A stretch of DNA of 64,000 nucleotides from the NCBI RefSeq assembly GCF_900103365.1, contig NZ_LT629703.1, forward strand, positions 7,054,501-7,118,500. The letters run 5' to 3'. Position numbers and translations under genes: made by a program. Positions within the stretch are counted from its first letter, which is position 1. Every line of letters begins with the position of its first letter. This DNA is from Afipia sp. GAS231 (lineage in GTDB: Bacteria; Pseudomonadota; Alphaproteobacteria; Rhizobiales; Xanthobacteraceae). This document shows positions 41,873-50,331 of this stretch, piece by piece. The notes under the pieces are model-generated. The model saw only the letters and a program-made list of their open reading frames with translations. It searched no databases and was not told where the DNA came from.

Positions 41873-42817
41873 TCAGTTCTGCGCGCTTCGCGCCAGCCGC
41901 GACAGCATTTCCGTGACGCGTCGCTGCGGATCGTCCGGCGCGCGTGGATCGTGGGGTTCGTCACGGCGCCACATCGGAACGTCCTCATCAGGCAGCATCG
42001 ACGGCGAAGGACGTTCATGGTGAATCGAATCCCAGATCGCGCGGCGCTCGCGGCGAATCTCACGATGGCGCGCCCGTGCCCGCGCGCGGCCGAACCGGTA
42101 GACCAGGCTCGCGGTGATGCCCGCCAGCGCCAGCGCGCCGGCCATCACCAGAAACAGCATCTGCATCGACGCCGGCTGCTTGGCCATCGATGAGTCGGCT
42201 GCGGCAAGTGCGACCGGCGCCGGTGCGGGCGGAGGTGCCGCCTGACTGTTGTCCGGCGGTGCGGCCTCGGGTTCGGCGGCAGCGGTACGCAAAGTGTTGG
42301 ACGAACTCATCCCGGAGGAATCCGGCCAGCGCGTCGCGACCGTCGACGACGACATCGTTGTATCGGGGGCGATGGCGGCCGGGCTGTTTTGGAACGGGCT
42401 ATTCTGAAACGCAGGCGCGGGCGCCATGCCGACGGTCCGCGGTTCGGCAACGGCGGCCGGTTCCTGTTCGACGCGCTGTTGCGCGGAGGTCAGTTCGGCA
42501 TGCGCGTTCGCGACCGATTTTCGCACCGCCGGGCGCGCCGGAGGAGGGGCCGGATCCGCCGCCGCTTCGTCGGTGGAGTCCTGCGGCGCGGCGCGTGCGC
42601 TCTTGTCGTTCTCGTCGCGTAGATACCAGCACTGGCGCTTGGTGCCGCGTTCAAGCCGATAGTACCAATGGCTGCCCGCGGGTGTCTTGTCTTTCGGAGC
42701 CGTCAGGCAGTTGTCTGCGGCGGCTTGTGCGCGGACATTCGTCACAGAGGTGAAACTGGCTGCTGTCAGAATGCTGGCGAACAGAGCCGCGACGAATTTC
42801 GCTGAGCGGTTTGACAT
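41873..42817 (-). CDS. Hypothetical exported protein with C-terminal membrane anchor
   Basis: A 314-residue protein: signal peptide (SAKFVAALFASILTAASFTS to VRAQA), a short domain with two cysteines (DNCLTAPKDKTPAGSHWYYR, KRQCWYLRD), a long Pro/Ala/Ser-rich linker, then one membrane helix (MLFLVMAGALALAGITASLV) and a basic tail (RARARARHREIRRERRA). The N-terminal Cys/Trp domain with SHWYYRLERG is common in Bradyrhizobium envelope proteins. Function unknown. Start at 42817 is chosen for the signal peptide. Confidence 0.7.
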   Translation of the reverse strand: MSNRSAKFVAALFASILTAASFTSVTNVRAQAAADNCLTAPKDKTPAGSHWYYRLERGTKRQCWYLRDENDKSARAAPQDSTDEAAADPAPPPARPAVRKSVANAHAELTSAQQRVEQEPAAVAEPRTVGMAPAPAFQNSPFQNSPAAIAPDTTMSSSTVATRWPDSSGMSSSNTLRTAAAEPEAAPPDNSQAAPPPAPAPVALAAADSSMAKQPASMQMLFLVMAGALALAGITASLVYRFGRARARARHREIRRERRAIWDSIHHERPSPSMLPDEDVPMWRRDEPHDPRAPDDPQRRVTEMLSRLARSAQN

Positions 42818-42972
42818 CGATATCCCCGGTAATGACGCGACGCTTGACGCCGCAAATCTCGTTAAAGACTTGGGTGGCAATGAGCCGCAATTCCGGAGCA
42901 GATGGGGTATAATTAGGGCCTGCGCGCCGCCTCACATGGGGCAGGCCGCTGCCACAGGAATAGTGCTGAAAA

Positions 42973-43506
42973 TCACTGTTTGGACGCGGTCCAGCGTCCG
43001 GTACATCCATCGGATCGCACGAAGGAACCTGAGCCAGTTTTCCCTGAGAAGCGGCCGGTGCTGGTCCAGCTCAAACCTGAGGCGGATCCGCTGGTCCGCG
43101 TTGAGCCATTGGAGCTGACCTGACCCGAACTCAATTCGCCCGAAAGATTGCTGCCGGAGATGACAAATCGATCGGTGCTACTGCCGCAGGGTGTGCCCAC
43201 GGCAACGGCAATCCAGGCGCCGTCGAAATTGCCGCCTCCGCCTCCACCTCCACTTCCACTGCCACCTCCTCCGCTCTTCCGCGATGCGCGGCGCGGCTCT
43301 TCCGGCTCGGATTTACTCTTTCGTGCAGGTTTTTCGCTCTCCACCGCGCGCGGGGTCTGACGTGAGCCGGACAGCGATTTTTCGTCGTTGCCGATGCTGC
43401 CGCCCGTGCTGCCGGATTGCGCGCAGGCAAAGCCGGTTCCGAACGCGACTGAAATCAACAAAGAGAGCAGGCTAATCCTGATCGAACGTTGAGCGGTATT
43501 TTGCAT
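42973..43506 (-). CDS. Secreted Gly/Ser-rich small protein
   Basis: A 177-residue protein: signal peptide (ISLLSLLISVAFGTGFACAQ), a basic linker (KPARKSKSEPEEPRRASRK), a glycine tract, and a compact domain (FDGAWIAVAVGTPCGSSTDR, ending SDGCTGRWTASKQ) with two cysteines and repeated G-x-W turns, suggestive of a small beta-barrel. Function unknown. It lies 26 bases downstream of the caspase-like gene on the same strand and may be its partner. Confidence 0.65.
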   Translation of the reverse strand: MQNTAQRSIRISLLSLLISVAFGTGFACAQSGSTGGSIGNDEKSLSGSRQTPRAVESEKPARKSKSEPEEPRRASRKSGGGGSGSGGGGGGGNFDGAWIAVAVGTPCGSSTDRFVISGSNLSGELSSGQVSSNGSTRTSGSASGLSWTSTGRFSGKTGSGSFVRSDGCTGRWTASKQ

Positions 43507-43532
43507 GGTGCTTCCAATTTCTTGAAAAAAAT

Positions 43533-44894
43533 CTAGCGGCCGGACCCGTCGGCACAGACCGCACCAATCACGCGGCAAGATTTGCCAGTCTTGCCGCACT
43601 CGTCAAGCGCGGCCTCCCTGGCGCGGTCGACGGTTTCGCGCTGGACCAGCGACCAGGATTTGCCGGAAATCGCGAAAGCGCCGCACCGCTTGCCGTAGAA
43701 GCTCAATTCTTTCGGACATTTGCTGGCGCCACAACTGTTTTGCGCATCATCGACTGCGGCCCGACGCGACGTGTGATTCCACGACATTCCCCACTTGTCG
43801 CCGTCGGGGTTGTAGACGATCGACGCCCACGGTTTCAGATCATCCAGTTTTCGCAGCCGCGTCAGCACGCCTTCGGTCGCTTCACCGGTCGGCGTCATGC
43901 TGCTTTTCTCCTGAAACTTGCTGATCGCAAGCCGCATGCCGTTCTTGCTGTCGAGCGGTTCCGGATCGAAATTGTGCTCGTAAAGCCGGTCGCTCAATTC
44001 GCGTAACAGCACGGTATCCCTGATCGAAATCCGGTCCGGATCCGGACGCAACGAGGAGGCGAGGTTCGGTTCGGGCGGCGGCGTGACCGCGACCTGCGGC
44101 GATGCGGGCGCGGCTGCCGGCGCCACGAAATAGAAGGTGCCGTCGATCGGCGAGGAGGACACCCACGGCTGCTGCGAGCCGCCGGTCTCGCGCTTCACCG
44201 CGAGGCCGACCTGATTGAAGGTCTGGAAGATATCGAGCCCGGCCTGCCTGATCGTCGATGCCAGCGCCTTGGTGTAGGGGCTGTGGCCGTCGCTGCCGTC
44301 CTGCGCCACATTGCCGGGCTGCGTTGCGTAGGAGATCAGCGTGCCTTCCGGCGCGCGCATCTGGGCAAGGCCGCCGTCGGAGGCGCGCAATCCGCGCGCG
44401 CCGAACGGATTGTTCCGGCAGGCGTCAAGGATAACCATGTTGAGCCGGGTGCCCGAACCCTGCATCTGGCGCAGCACGAGGTTGACGTCGACCATCTGAA
44501 AATCGACATCCGCCTCGCGCGTCGGATTGGCACTGACCGGCACGAGATAATTGGAGCCGGAGACCTGAACGCCGTGGCCGGCATAATAGAACAGCGCGAC
44601 GTCGGCGCCCTGAACCTGCCGGCCGAAATTCTGCACGGCGGTATCCATGGCCGGCTTGTCGAGATCGAGCTGGGCACGGCCGCCGATCAGGGTGAAGCCG
44701 AGGCCTGCCAGTGTTTCGGCCATCAGCACAGCGTCGCTGCGGGGATTGTCCAGCCGGGTCACGTTTTGATAGGCGGAATTGCCGATGACCAACGCGACGC
44801 GCTTTTCGGCCGCAGCGGGTGAGGCGAGCGCCAGCGACAACAACAGCGCCGGCGCCCAAAACCCGAAGATCTTACCGCCGAGAGCTCCGCGCAT
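43533..44894 (-). CDS. Secreted caspase-like (C14) protein with DUF4189 domain
   Basis: A 453-residue exported protein. After the signal peptide (cleavage near AAA-EK), a caspase-fold domain covers about 31-260: RVALVIGNSAYQNV, the catalytic His H107 in FYYAGHGVQ and Cys C159 in VILDACRNNPF. A linker and a C-terminal cysteine-rich DUF4189-type domain follow (SWNHTSRRAAVDDAQNSCGA, CGAFAISGKSW, CRVIGAVCADG). Bacterial members are often called orthocaspases and cleave after basic residues; the substrate here is unknown. The dyad is intact, so activity is plausible. Confidence 0.86.
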   Translation of the reverse strand: MRGALGGKIFGFWAPALLLSLALASPAAAEKRVALVIGNSAYQNVTRLDNPRSDAVLMAETLAGLGFTLIGGRAQLDLDKPAMDTAVQNFGRQVQGADVALFYYAGHGVQVSGSNYLVPVSANPTREADVDFQMVDVNLVLRQMQGSGTRLNMVILDACRNNPFGARGLRASDGGLAQMRAPEGTLISYATQPGNVAQDGSDGHSPYTKALASTIRQAGLDIFQTFNQVGLAVKRETGGSQQPWVSSSPIDGTFYFVAPAAAPASPQVAVTPPPEPNLASSLRPDPDRISIRDTVLLRELSDRLYEHNFDPEPLDSKNGMRLAISKFQEKSSMTPTGEATEGVLTRLRKLDDLKPWASIVYNPDGDKWGMSWNHTSRRAAVDDAQNSCGASKCPKELSFYGKRCGAFAISGKSWSLVQRETVDRAREAALDECGKTGKSCRVIGAVCADGSGR

Positions 44895-45000
44895 CCCTGA
44901 TGCATCCTCGTCATGCGATGGCGGCAGACTATCAGCACCCGGCCGGTCCGAAAAGCGCCGGCAGGGCGTTCGGGCTGCGACCTAGTCGCTTCCGAGCACG

Positions 45001-46215
45001 CTAGTTGCTCTCGAGCACGTCGCTGAACAGCACGTAGCGCTCGCCGTTGAATCGGACCAGCCGCATCTGCTTGATCGGCCGCAGGTCGGTCGGCGTGGTC
45101 TTGAGCCGAATGCCCGGCAGCAGCAATGGCAGTTCCATGTCGAGATGGGACGCCTGCTTCATGATGTTCTCGCGCGTCAGATTGTCGCCGCACTGCTTGA
45201 GCAGTGCGACCACCGCGAAACCGATATTGTAGCCATAGGGCGCGTAGTAGTCGCTCTTGTTGATGCGCGGATTGTACTTGTCCATCCACACGTTCCAGGC
45301 CTTCATCGCGGGATCGTTGGCCCATTGCGGATCGGCCGGGTCTTTCTGATAGGCCGCCGAGATGATGCCCTTGGCCGCCTCGAAGCCGGCCGGCTTGATC
45401 GCGCCCGCGATCGAGGAGCCGACGCTGGAAACGAATTCCTGCGGATGCCAGTCAATATCATAGGCCTTGCGTATGGCTTGGGCGGAGAATTTCGGCACCG
45501 AGACGATGAAGAAGACGTCCGCGCCGGAAGCCTTCAGCGTGACCACCTGGGAATCGACGGTAGGGTCGCTGGTATTGTAGGTCTGCGACGACACGATCAT
45601 CGTCGACGCCTTGTCGCCGAGCCCGCGCTTGAATCCCAACAGGTAGTCGCGGCCGAGATCGTCGTTCTGCGACAGGATGCCGATCTTCGCATTGGGCATG
45701 TTCGACAGAATGTAGTGGGCGTAGATCTCGCCTTCGGACGCATAATGCGGCGTCCAGCTCATCGTCCACGGAAAATGCTCGGGATCGTTGAAGACGGTGG
45801 CGCCGGTGCCGATGAAGAGATGCGGCACGCCCTTCTGGTTGATGTATTTGTACACCGCCATGTTGGTCGCGGTGCCGACGGGATTGACGAGGAACGATAC
45901 TTCGTCGCTTTCGATCAGCCTGCGGATTTGCTCCACCGTCTTGGGCGGGCTGTAGGCGTCGTCGAGGCTGATGTAATTGATCTTGCGGCCGTTGACGCCG
46001 CCTTGTTCGTTGATCATTTCGAAATAGGCGGTGGCGGAGATTGCACCTGCCGCATAGGCGGAGGCGGGGCCGCTATAGGGCGTCGTGGTGCCGATCTTGA
46101 TTTCGGTATCGGTAACGCCGGGGCCGTAGCGCTTCTGCGCCAGCGCGGGCGCGGTCAGCAGGGCGAGCACCAGTGCCGCGCCAGCGACAAGCTTCGAAAC
46201 AGTTCCGGAAGCCAT
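45001..46215 (-). CDS. ABC transporter substrate-binding protein (LivJ-type)
   Basis: A 404-residue periplasmic receptor of the Peripla_BP_6 group. Signal peptide MASGTVSKLVAGAALVLALL to ALAQ, then TDTEIKIGTTTPYSGPASAY and NEQGGVNGRKINYISLDDAY, typical of branched-chain amino acid or amide receptors. The downstream motifs (VNPVGTATNMAVYKYINQKG, ILSQNDDLGRDYLLGFK) fit the aromatic or short-chain amide subgroup. No permease or ATPase genes are adjacent, so the partner system is elsewhere. GAGGGAGA precedes the ATG. Confidence 0.9.
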   Translation of the reverse strand: MASGTVSKLVAGAALVLALLTAPALAQKRYGPGVTDTEIKIGTTTPYSGPASAYAAGAISATAYFEMINEQGGVNGRKINYISLDDAYSPPKTVEQIRRLIESDEVSFLVNPVGTATNMAVYKYINQKGVPHLFIGTGATVFNDPEHFPWTMSWTPHYASEGEIYAHYILSNMPNAKIGILSQNDDLGRDYLLGFKRGLGDKASTMIVSSQTYNTSDPTVDSQVVTLKASGADVFFIVSVPKFSAQAIRKAYDIDWHPQEFVSSVGSSIAGAIKPAGFEAAKGIISAAYQKDPADPQWANDPAMKAWNVWMDKYNPRINKSDYYAPYGYNIGFAVVALLKQCGDNLTRENIMKQASHLDMELPLLLPGIRLKTTPTDLRPIKQMRLVRFNGERYVLFSDVLESN

Positions 46216-46348
46216 CAGCGTCTCCCTCTGTCAATCGCGAAGCGTTGAGCTTTCCCGGCTCCGGTCGTGCCGAAGCCGGGTGCTCTATTCTTTTGAAGCT
46301 TTTCCTTTCTCGAAATTTTCGAGAATGTCGTGTTCGGAGGGCTCCGCG

Positions 46349-47407
46349 TCAGTTCTTCAACACGATACGTCCAACTACTTTGCCGGCCCGCAGCTCTTCG
46401 ATCCATTTCTGGACGTCGGCCATCGGCTCTTCCTTCATCGGCGTCGGTTTGATCTTACCGGCGCGTGCCAGCGACATCAACTCCTTGGCCTCTTCGAGCG
46501 TTCCGACCATGAAGCCCTCGATGGTCATGCGCTTGTAGACCCATTGCACCATCGGCAGGCTGAAATTGCCGCCCATCAGGCCGGAGACCACGATCTTGCC
46601 GCCGCGCGCCACCACCGACACCGCAAAGGCCATCGATTTCTCGTTGCCGGCAAAGTCGACGATCTCGTCAAAGCCGCCTTCGGTCTCCTTGATCATCCGC
46701 TTGACGACATCGGGCTCGCTGGGATCGTAGGCCACGGCCGCACCGTTCGCGAGCGCGGACTCGCGCGCGGCGGGACTGAGATCCGCCACCGCGATCTTCT
46801 GCTTGAACATCGCCTGCGCGAACGAAAGCCCCATCATGCCGACGCCGCCGAGGCCGATCAGTAGCAGATTGCGCTGCCGCGGACGATCGACCAGCCGCTT
46901 CAGCGCGCCATAGGCGGTGACGCCGGAGCACATCAGGGTCGCCGCCTGGTTGACCGGCAGCGGATCGTAGTCGAGCAGATATTTGGCGTCCGGCACCAGC
47001 ACGTGGCTGGCGAAGCCACCGTCGATGGAGACGCCGAGGAAGCGCTGCTTGACGCAAAGGTTTTCGTCGCCGCTGGCGCAGTCGCGGCACTGGCCGCAGC
47101 CGATCCAGGGAAACACGGCCTGCTTCTTTCCGATCAGGTCCTTCGGGGCGTCGGGGCCGACTTCCTCAACGACACCGGCGATCTCGTGACCGAGCGTGAA
47201 CGGCAGCGTCATGCCGCGCGTGGTATCGAGCTTCTTGCCGCCACCCAGATCAGCATAGCCGTCCTGGATGTGCAGGTCGGAGTGACAGAGGCCGCAGCGC
47301 TCGATGCGGACGAGAACTTCGCGTCCTTGCGGTTTCGGCGTGTCGACAATGGTTTCGCACAAAGGCGCGTCGAATTTGACCAGCGACTGGCGACGCATCA
47401 GCGCCAT
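46349..47407 (-). CDS. Zinc-dependent alcohol dehydrogenase
   Basis: A 352-residue MDR enzyme. Catalytic zinc ligands are in ERCGLCHSDLH and TLGHEIAGVVEE; the four structural-zinc cysteines are in CGQCRDCASGDENLC. The NAD site is LLIGLGGVGMMGL. The substrate is unknown; related enzymes oxidise short alcohols or reduce aldehydes. It lies 40 bases downstream of rsmA on the same strand but is not part of that conserved operon. Confidence 0.92.
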   Translation of the reverse strand: MALMRRQSLVKFDAPLCETIVDTPKPQGREVLVRIERCGLCHSDLHIQDGYADLGGGKKLDTTRGMTLPFTLGHEIAGVVEEVGPDAPKDLIGKKQAVFPWIGCGQCRDCASGDENLCVKQRFLGVSIDGGFASHVLVPDAKYLLDYDPLPVNQAATLMCSGVTAYGALKRLVDRPRQRNLLLIGLGGVGMMGLSFAQAMFKQKIAVADLSPAARESALANGAAVAYDPSEPDVVKRMIKETEGGFDEIVDFAGNEKSMAFAVSVVARGGKIVVSGLMGGNFSLPMVQWVYKRMTIEGFMVGTLEEAKELMSLARAGKIKPTPMKEEPMADVQKWIEELRAGKVVGRIVLKN

Positions 47408-47447
47408 GGCATTTCTCCTTGGGGATGGCTTTTTGGAAGGCGGATGT

Positions 47448-48314
47448 TCAGGAAGGTTGCGGTTTTGTCTTGCGTATATTGGTCAATTCGCGGGCCATGG
47501 CAACAAAGCCGGAGACCGCGATCGTCTCGGCGCGGCGGGTGGCTTCGACCCCTGCGGCGGCCGCCAGCAGTGCCGGATCGACCGAAAGCGATTTGAGGCT
47601 CTGCCGCAGCATTTTCCGGCGCTGGCCGAAGGCCGCAGCCGCCACCTGCTCGAGCGCGCGGCGGTCGCACGGCTCTGGTACCGCGCGCGGCACCAGCCGC
47701 ACCACCGAGGAGGTGACCTTGGGCTGCGGCACGAAGGCGGCAGGCGAAATGTCGAACAGGATCTTGGTTTCCGCGCGCCAGTTGGCGAGCACCGCGAGCC
47801 GGCCATAGGCCTCGTCGTTTTCGTGGGCGACGATCCGCTCGGCGACCTCGCGCTGGAACATCAGCACCATGATGTCATACCAGGGCGGCCACGGATCGAT
47901 CGAGAGCCAGTCCACCAGCAAAGCGGTGGCGATATTGTAGGGCAGGTTGGCGACGATCTTGGCCCGCTCGCCGCCGAGCATCGGACGCGGATCGAAATGC
48001 TGCGCGTCGGCGTGCACGATCTCGAGCCGGCCGGGATAGCGTTTGGCGATATAGTCGAGCGGCGCCAGCGCCCGCTCGTCGCGCTCGACCGCGATGACGC
48101 GTTTGGCCCCGAGCGCCAGCAGCGCCCGCGTCAGCCCGCCGGGACCGGGGCCGATCTCGATCACGGTGGCGCCTTCCAGCGGACCGGCGGCGCGCGCGAT
48201 CCGTGCCGTGAGGTTGAGGTCGAGCAGGAAGTTCTGGCCCAGCGACTTGCGCGCCGAAAGGGAGTGTTCGCGGATGACGTCGCGCAGCGGCGGCAGATCG
48301 TCGATCGCGCTCAT
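47448..48314 (-). CDS. rsmA: 16S rRNA dimethyladenosine transferase
   Basis: A 288-residue SAM methyltransferase (KsgA) that dimethylates two adenosines in helix 45 of 16S rRNA. Motifs: [36 protein letters not shown] and the catalytic [11 protein letters not shown]. The ATG overlaps the pdxA stop by four bases, so the two are coupled. It is the last gene of the lptF to rsmA run. Confidence 0.96.
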   Translation of the reverse strand: MSAIDDLPPLRDVIREHSLSARKSLGQNFLLDLNLTARIARAAGPLEGATVIEIGPGPGGLTRALLALGAKRVIAVERDERALAPLDYIAKRYPGRLEIVHADAQHFDPRPMLGGERAKIVANLPYNIATALLVDWLSIDPWPPWYDIMVLMFQREVAERIVAHENDEAYGRLAVLANWRAETKILFDISPAAFVPQPKVTSSVVRLVPRAVPEPCDRRALEQVAAAAFGQRRKMLRQSLKSLSVDPALLAAAAGVEATRRAETIAVSGFVAMARELTNIRKTKPQPS

Positions 48315-49315
48315 GCCGATCCGGTGGTGGCCATGCGCGCGGCGAGCCGCAGCGCCGCGACGAGGCTCGACGGGTTGGCCTTGCCGGTGCCGGCAATGTC
48401 GAACGCCGTGCCATGGTCCGGCGAGGTGCGGATGAACGGCAACCCCAGCGTGACGTTGACGGCGTCCTCGAACGCAATCGTCTTGATCGGGATCAGTGCC
48501 TGATCGTGGTACATGCAGATCGCGCAGTCATAGGTTTTTCGCGCGGCGGCGTGGAACATGGTGTCCGCCGGCAGCGGTCCCCGCGCGTCGATGCCGTCGC
48601 GGCGCAGGATCTCGATCGCCGGCGTAACGATGGTGATGTCCTCGGTGCCGAGCGAGCCGTCTTCGCCGGCATGCGGGTTGAGGCCGGAGACGGCCAGCCG
48701 CGGCGAAGCCAAGCCAAAGCGCGCCTTGAGGTCTGCTACCGCAATGCGCGCGGTCGACACGATCAACTCGGTCGTGAGATCGGCGAGCGCGTCGCGCAGC
48801 GAGACATGGATCGTTACCGGGATGACGGCGAGCGTCGGCGACCACAGCATCATCACCGGCTGCGGGGCAGCGCCGCCGTTGGCCGCAAGCTCGGCGAGGA
48901 ATTCGGTGTGGCCGGGATGACGGAAGCCGGCGCGGTAGAGCACGCTCTTGGCGATCGGGTTGGTCACGACCGCGCTCGCTTGTCCGGCCCGGACATGGTC
49001 GACCGCGTGCCTGATAGAGGCGAGCGCGGCGTTGGCGCTGGTCGTGTCCGGCAGCCCGGGCCCCGCCGTCGCGCTTTCGCCGGTGGCGACCACCGGGAGC
49101 GCGTTGGCAAAGGTTACGCGCGCGTCCTCAGGGCCGACATCGGCGAGTTCGACCTTCAGTCCGAGGATCTTTGCGCGCTCGGCGAAGAAGCCGCGATCGC
49201 CGAGCAGGTAGAATGGCGGGAGGTCCAGTTCGCGGCGCCGCAGCCAGGCTTCGAGGGCGATATCGGGGCCGATGCCCGCGGGCTCGCCTGATGTCAGCGC
49301 AAGAGGCTTTGGCAT
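48311..49315 (-). CDS. pdxA: 4-hydroxythreonine-4-phosphate dehydrogenase
   Basis: A 334-residue enzyme of pyridoxal phosphate synthesis. Motifs: [15 protein letters not shown] at the start, the metal-binding His in [30 protein letters not shown] and [12 protein letters not shown]. The start at 49315 shares a base with the surA stop (TGATG); an earlier frame overlaps surA and is rejected. The surA-pdxA-rsmA order is widely conserved. Confidence 0.96.
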   Translation of the reverse strand: MPKPLALTSGEPAGIGPDIALEAWLRRRELDLPPFYLLGDRGFFAERAKILGLKVELADVGPEDARVTFANALPVVATGESATAGPGLPDTTSANAALASIRHAVDHVRAGQASAVVTNPIAKSVLYRAGFRHPGHTEFLAELAANGGAAPQPVMMLWSPTLAVIPVTIHVSLRDALADLTTELIVSTARIAVADLKARFGLASPRLAVSGLNPHAGEDGSLGTEDITIVTPAIEILRRDGIDARGPLPADTMFHAAARKTYDCAICMYHDQALIPIKTIAFEDAVNVTLGLPFIRTSPDHGTAFDIAGTGKANPSSLVAALRLAARMATTGSA

Positions 49316-50262
49316 CAGCGGTATTCGATCATCGCGGCCCTGCGGACTTCGTCGAGATAGTCCTTCGACTTCTTCTCGTATTTCTGCTGGTACATCTTGT
49401 CGCGGATTTCGCGCTTCTTCGGCGAATCGATCTTGGTCGCCTTCCTGTCGCACAGCGCCACCATCTCCACGCCCTGCTTGGTAACCTCGGGCGGGGTCAG
49501 ATGGCCGATCGGTGTCTTGTCGAGTAGTTCGCGAAGCGGAACCGGAAGGTCAGCGGAGGTTTTGGTGACGGAGTCGCGGATTGCGGCATTCTGCATCGAC
49601 TTGAAGTAGGCATTGGCCTGTTCGCAGGTCGTGACGCGTTCGCGCAGGTTCTCCGCTTCCTTCTTTCGCAATTCGATCGCCGTTGGCGCCGAACCGCGCG
49701 GCACGATCAGGACGATCGGCTGCATCTTGTATTCGAACGCCTCGGTCTGGACCGCCTCGCCACCTTCCTGGGCCACGGCGGCGACGTCCTTCTCGCCGAC
49801 CTGCAGGCTTTCCTTGTAGCGGCCGCGCACCAGGCTGGTCCAAACCATTTCGGCCTTGAGGCGGGCCTTCAGGGTCTCGGGCCGGATGCCCTGGGCCTCC
49901 AGCGTTTTCGACAGTTGGTCGCCCGAAATCCGCATCCGCGAAGCCATTCCCGTAAAGAGCTCATCGACGTCGCTCGAAGAGGGGTCAACGCCGAACTTCT
50001 TGGCTTCCTTGATCTTGACCTTCTCATTGATCAGTTCGTTGATCACGTCCTGTCGCTGCGACTGCTGGTGGGTCGTCAGGAAATTCAGCTTGGTGCGCTG
50101 GTCGATATCGTAGTTGGTGATGGGTTCGCCGTTGACCATCACGGCGACGGTCTGGGCTGCGAGCGGCGAGGCGCCCGATGTCAGGAGCCCGAGCACGATC
50201 GCGCAACCGGCGATCAGCGACCACAGGCGATGATGGGAGGGCTTTGAGGTCGTCATGGTCAT
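49315..50262 (-). CDS. surA: SurA-type periplasmic chaperone/peptidyl-prolyl isomerase
   Basis: A 315-residue exported protein. Signal peptide [20 protein letters not shown] to AAQT; the SurA N-terminal domain follows ([38 protein letters not shown]). One divergent parvulin-like domain (about 180-280) and the C-terminal helix complete it; E. coli SurA has two parvulin domains, so this is a shorter form. It helps outer-membrane proteins such as LptD to fold, and its gene follows lptD after 69 bases. The start is uncertain (50262, 50256 or GTG 50328). Confidence 0.88.
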   Translation of the reverse strand: MTMTTSKPSHHRLWSLIAGCAIVLGLLTSGASPLAAQTVAVMVNGEPITNYDIDQRTKLNFLTTHQQSQRQDVINELINEKVKIKEAKKFGVDPSSSDVDELFTGMASRMRISGDQLSKTLEAQGIRPETLKARLKAEMVWTSLVRGRYKESLQVGEKDVAAVAQEGGEAVQTEAFEYKMQPIVLIVPRGSAPTAIELRKKEAENLRERVTTCEQANAYFKSMQNAAIRDSVTKTSADLPVPLRELLDKTPIGHLTPPEVTKQGVEMVALCDRKATKIDSPKKREIRDKMYQQKYEKKSKDYLDEVRRAAMIEYR

Positions 50263-50331
50263 GTCAGCCGTATCAACCAGTTTGATTCCAGCGATGCGAC
50301 GGGGTTTCTCCCGCACGGTCCCGGCCACGCG

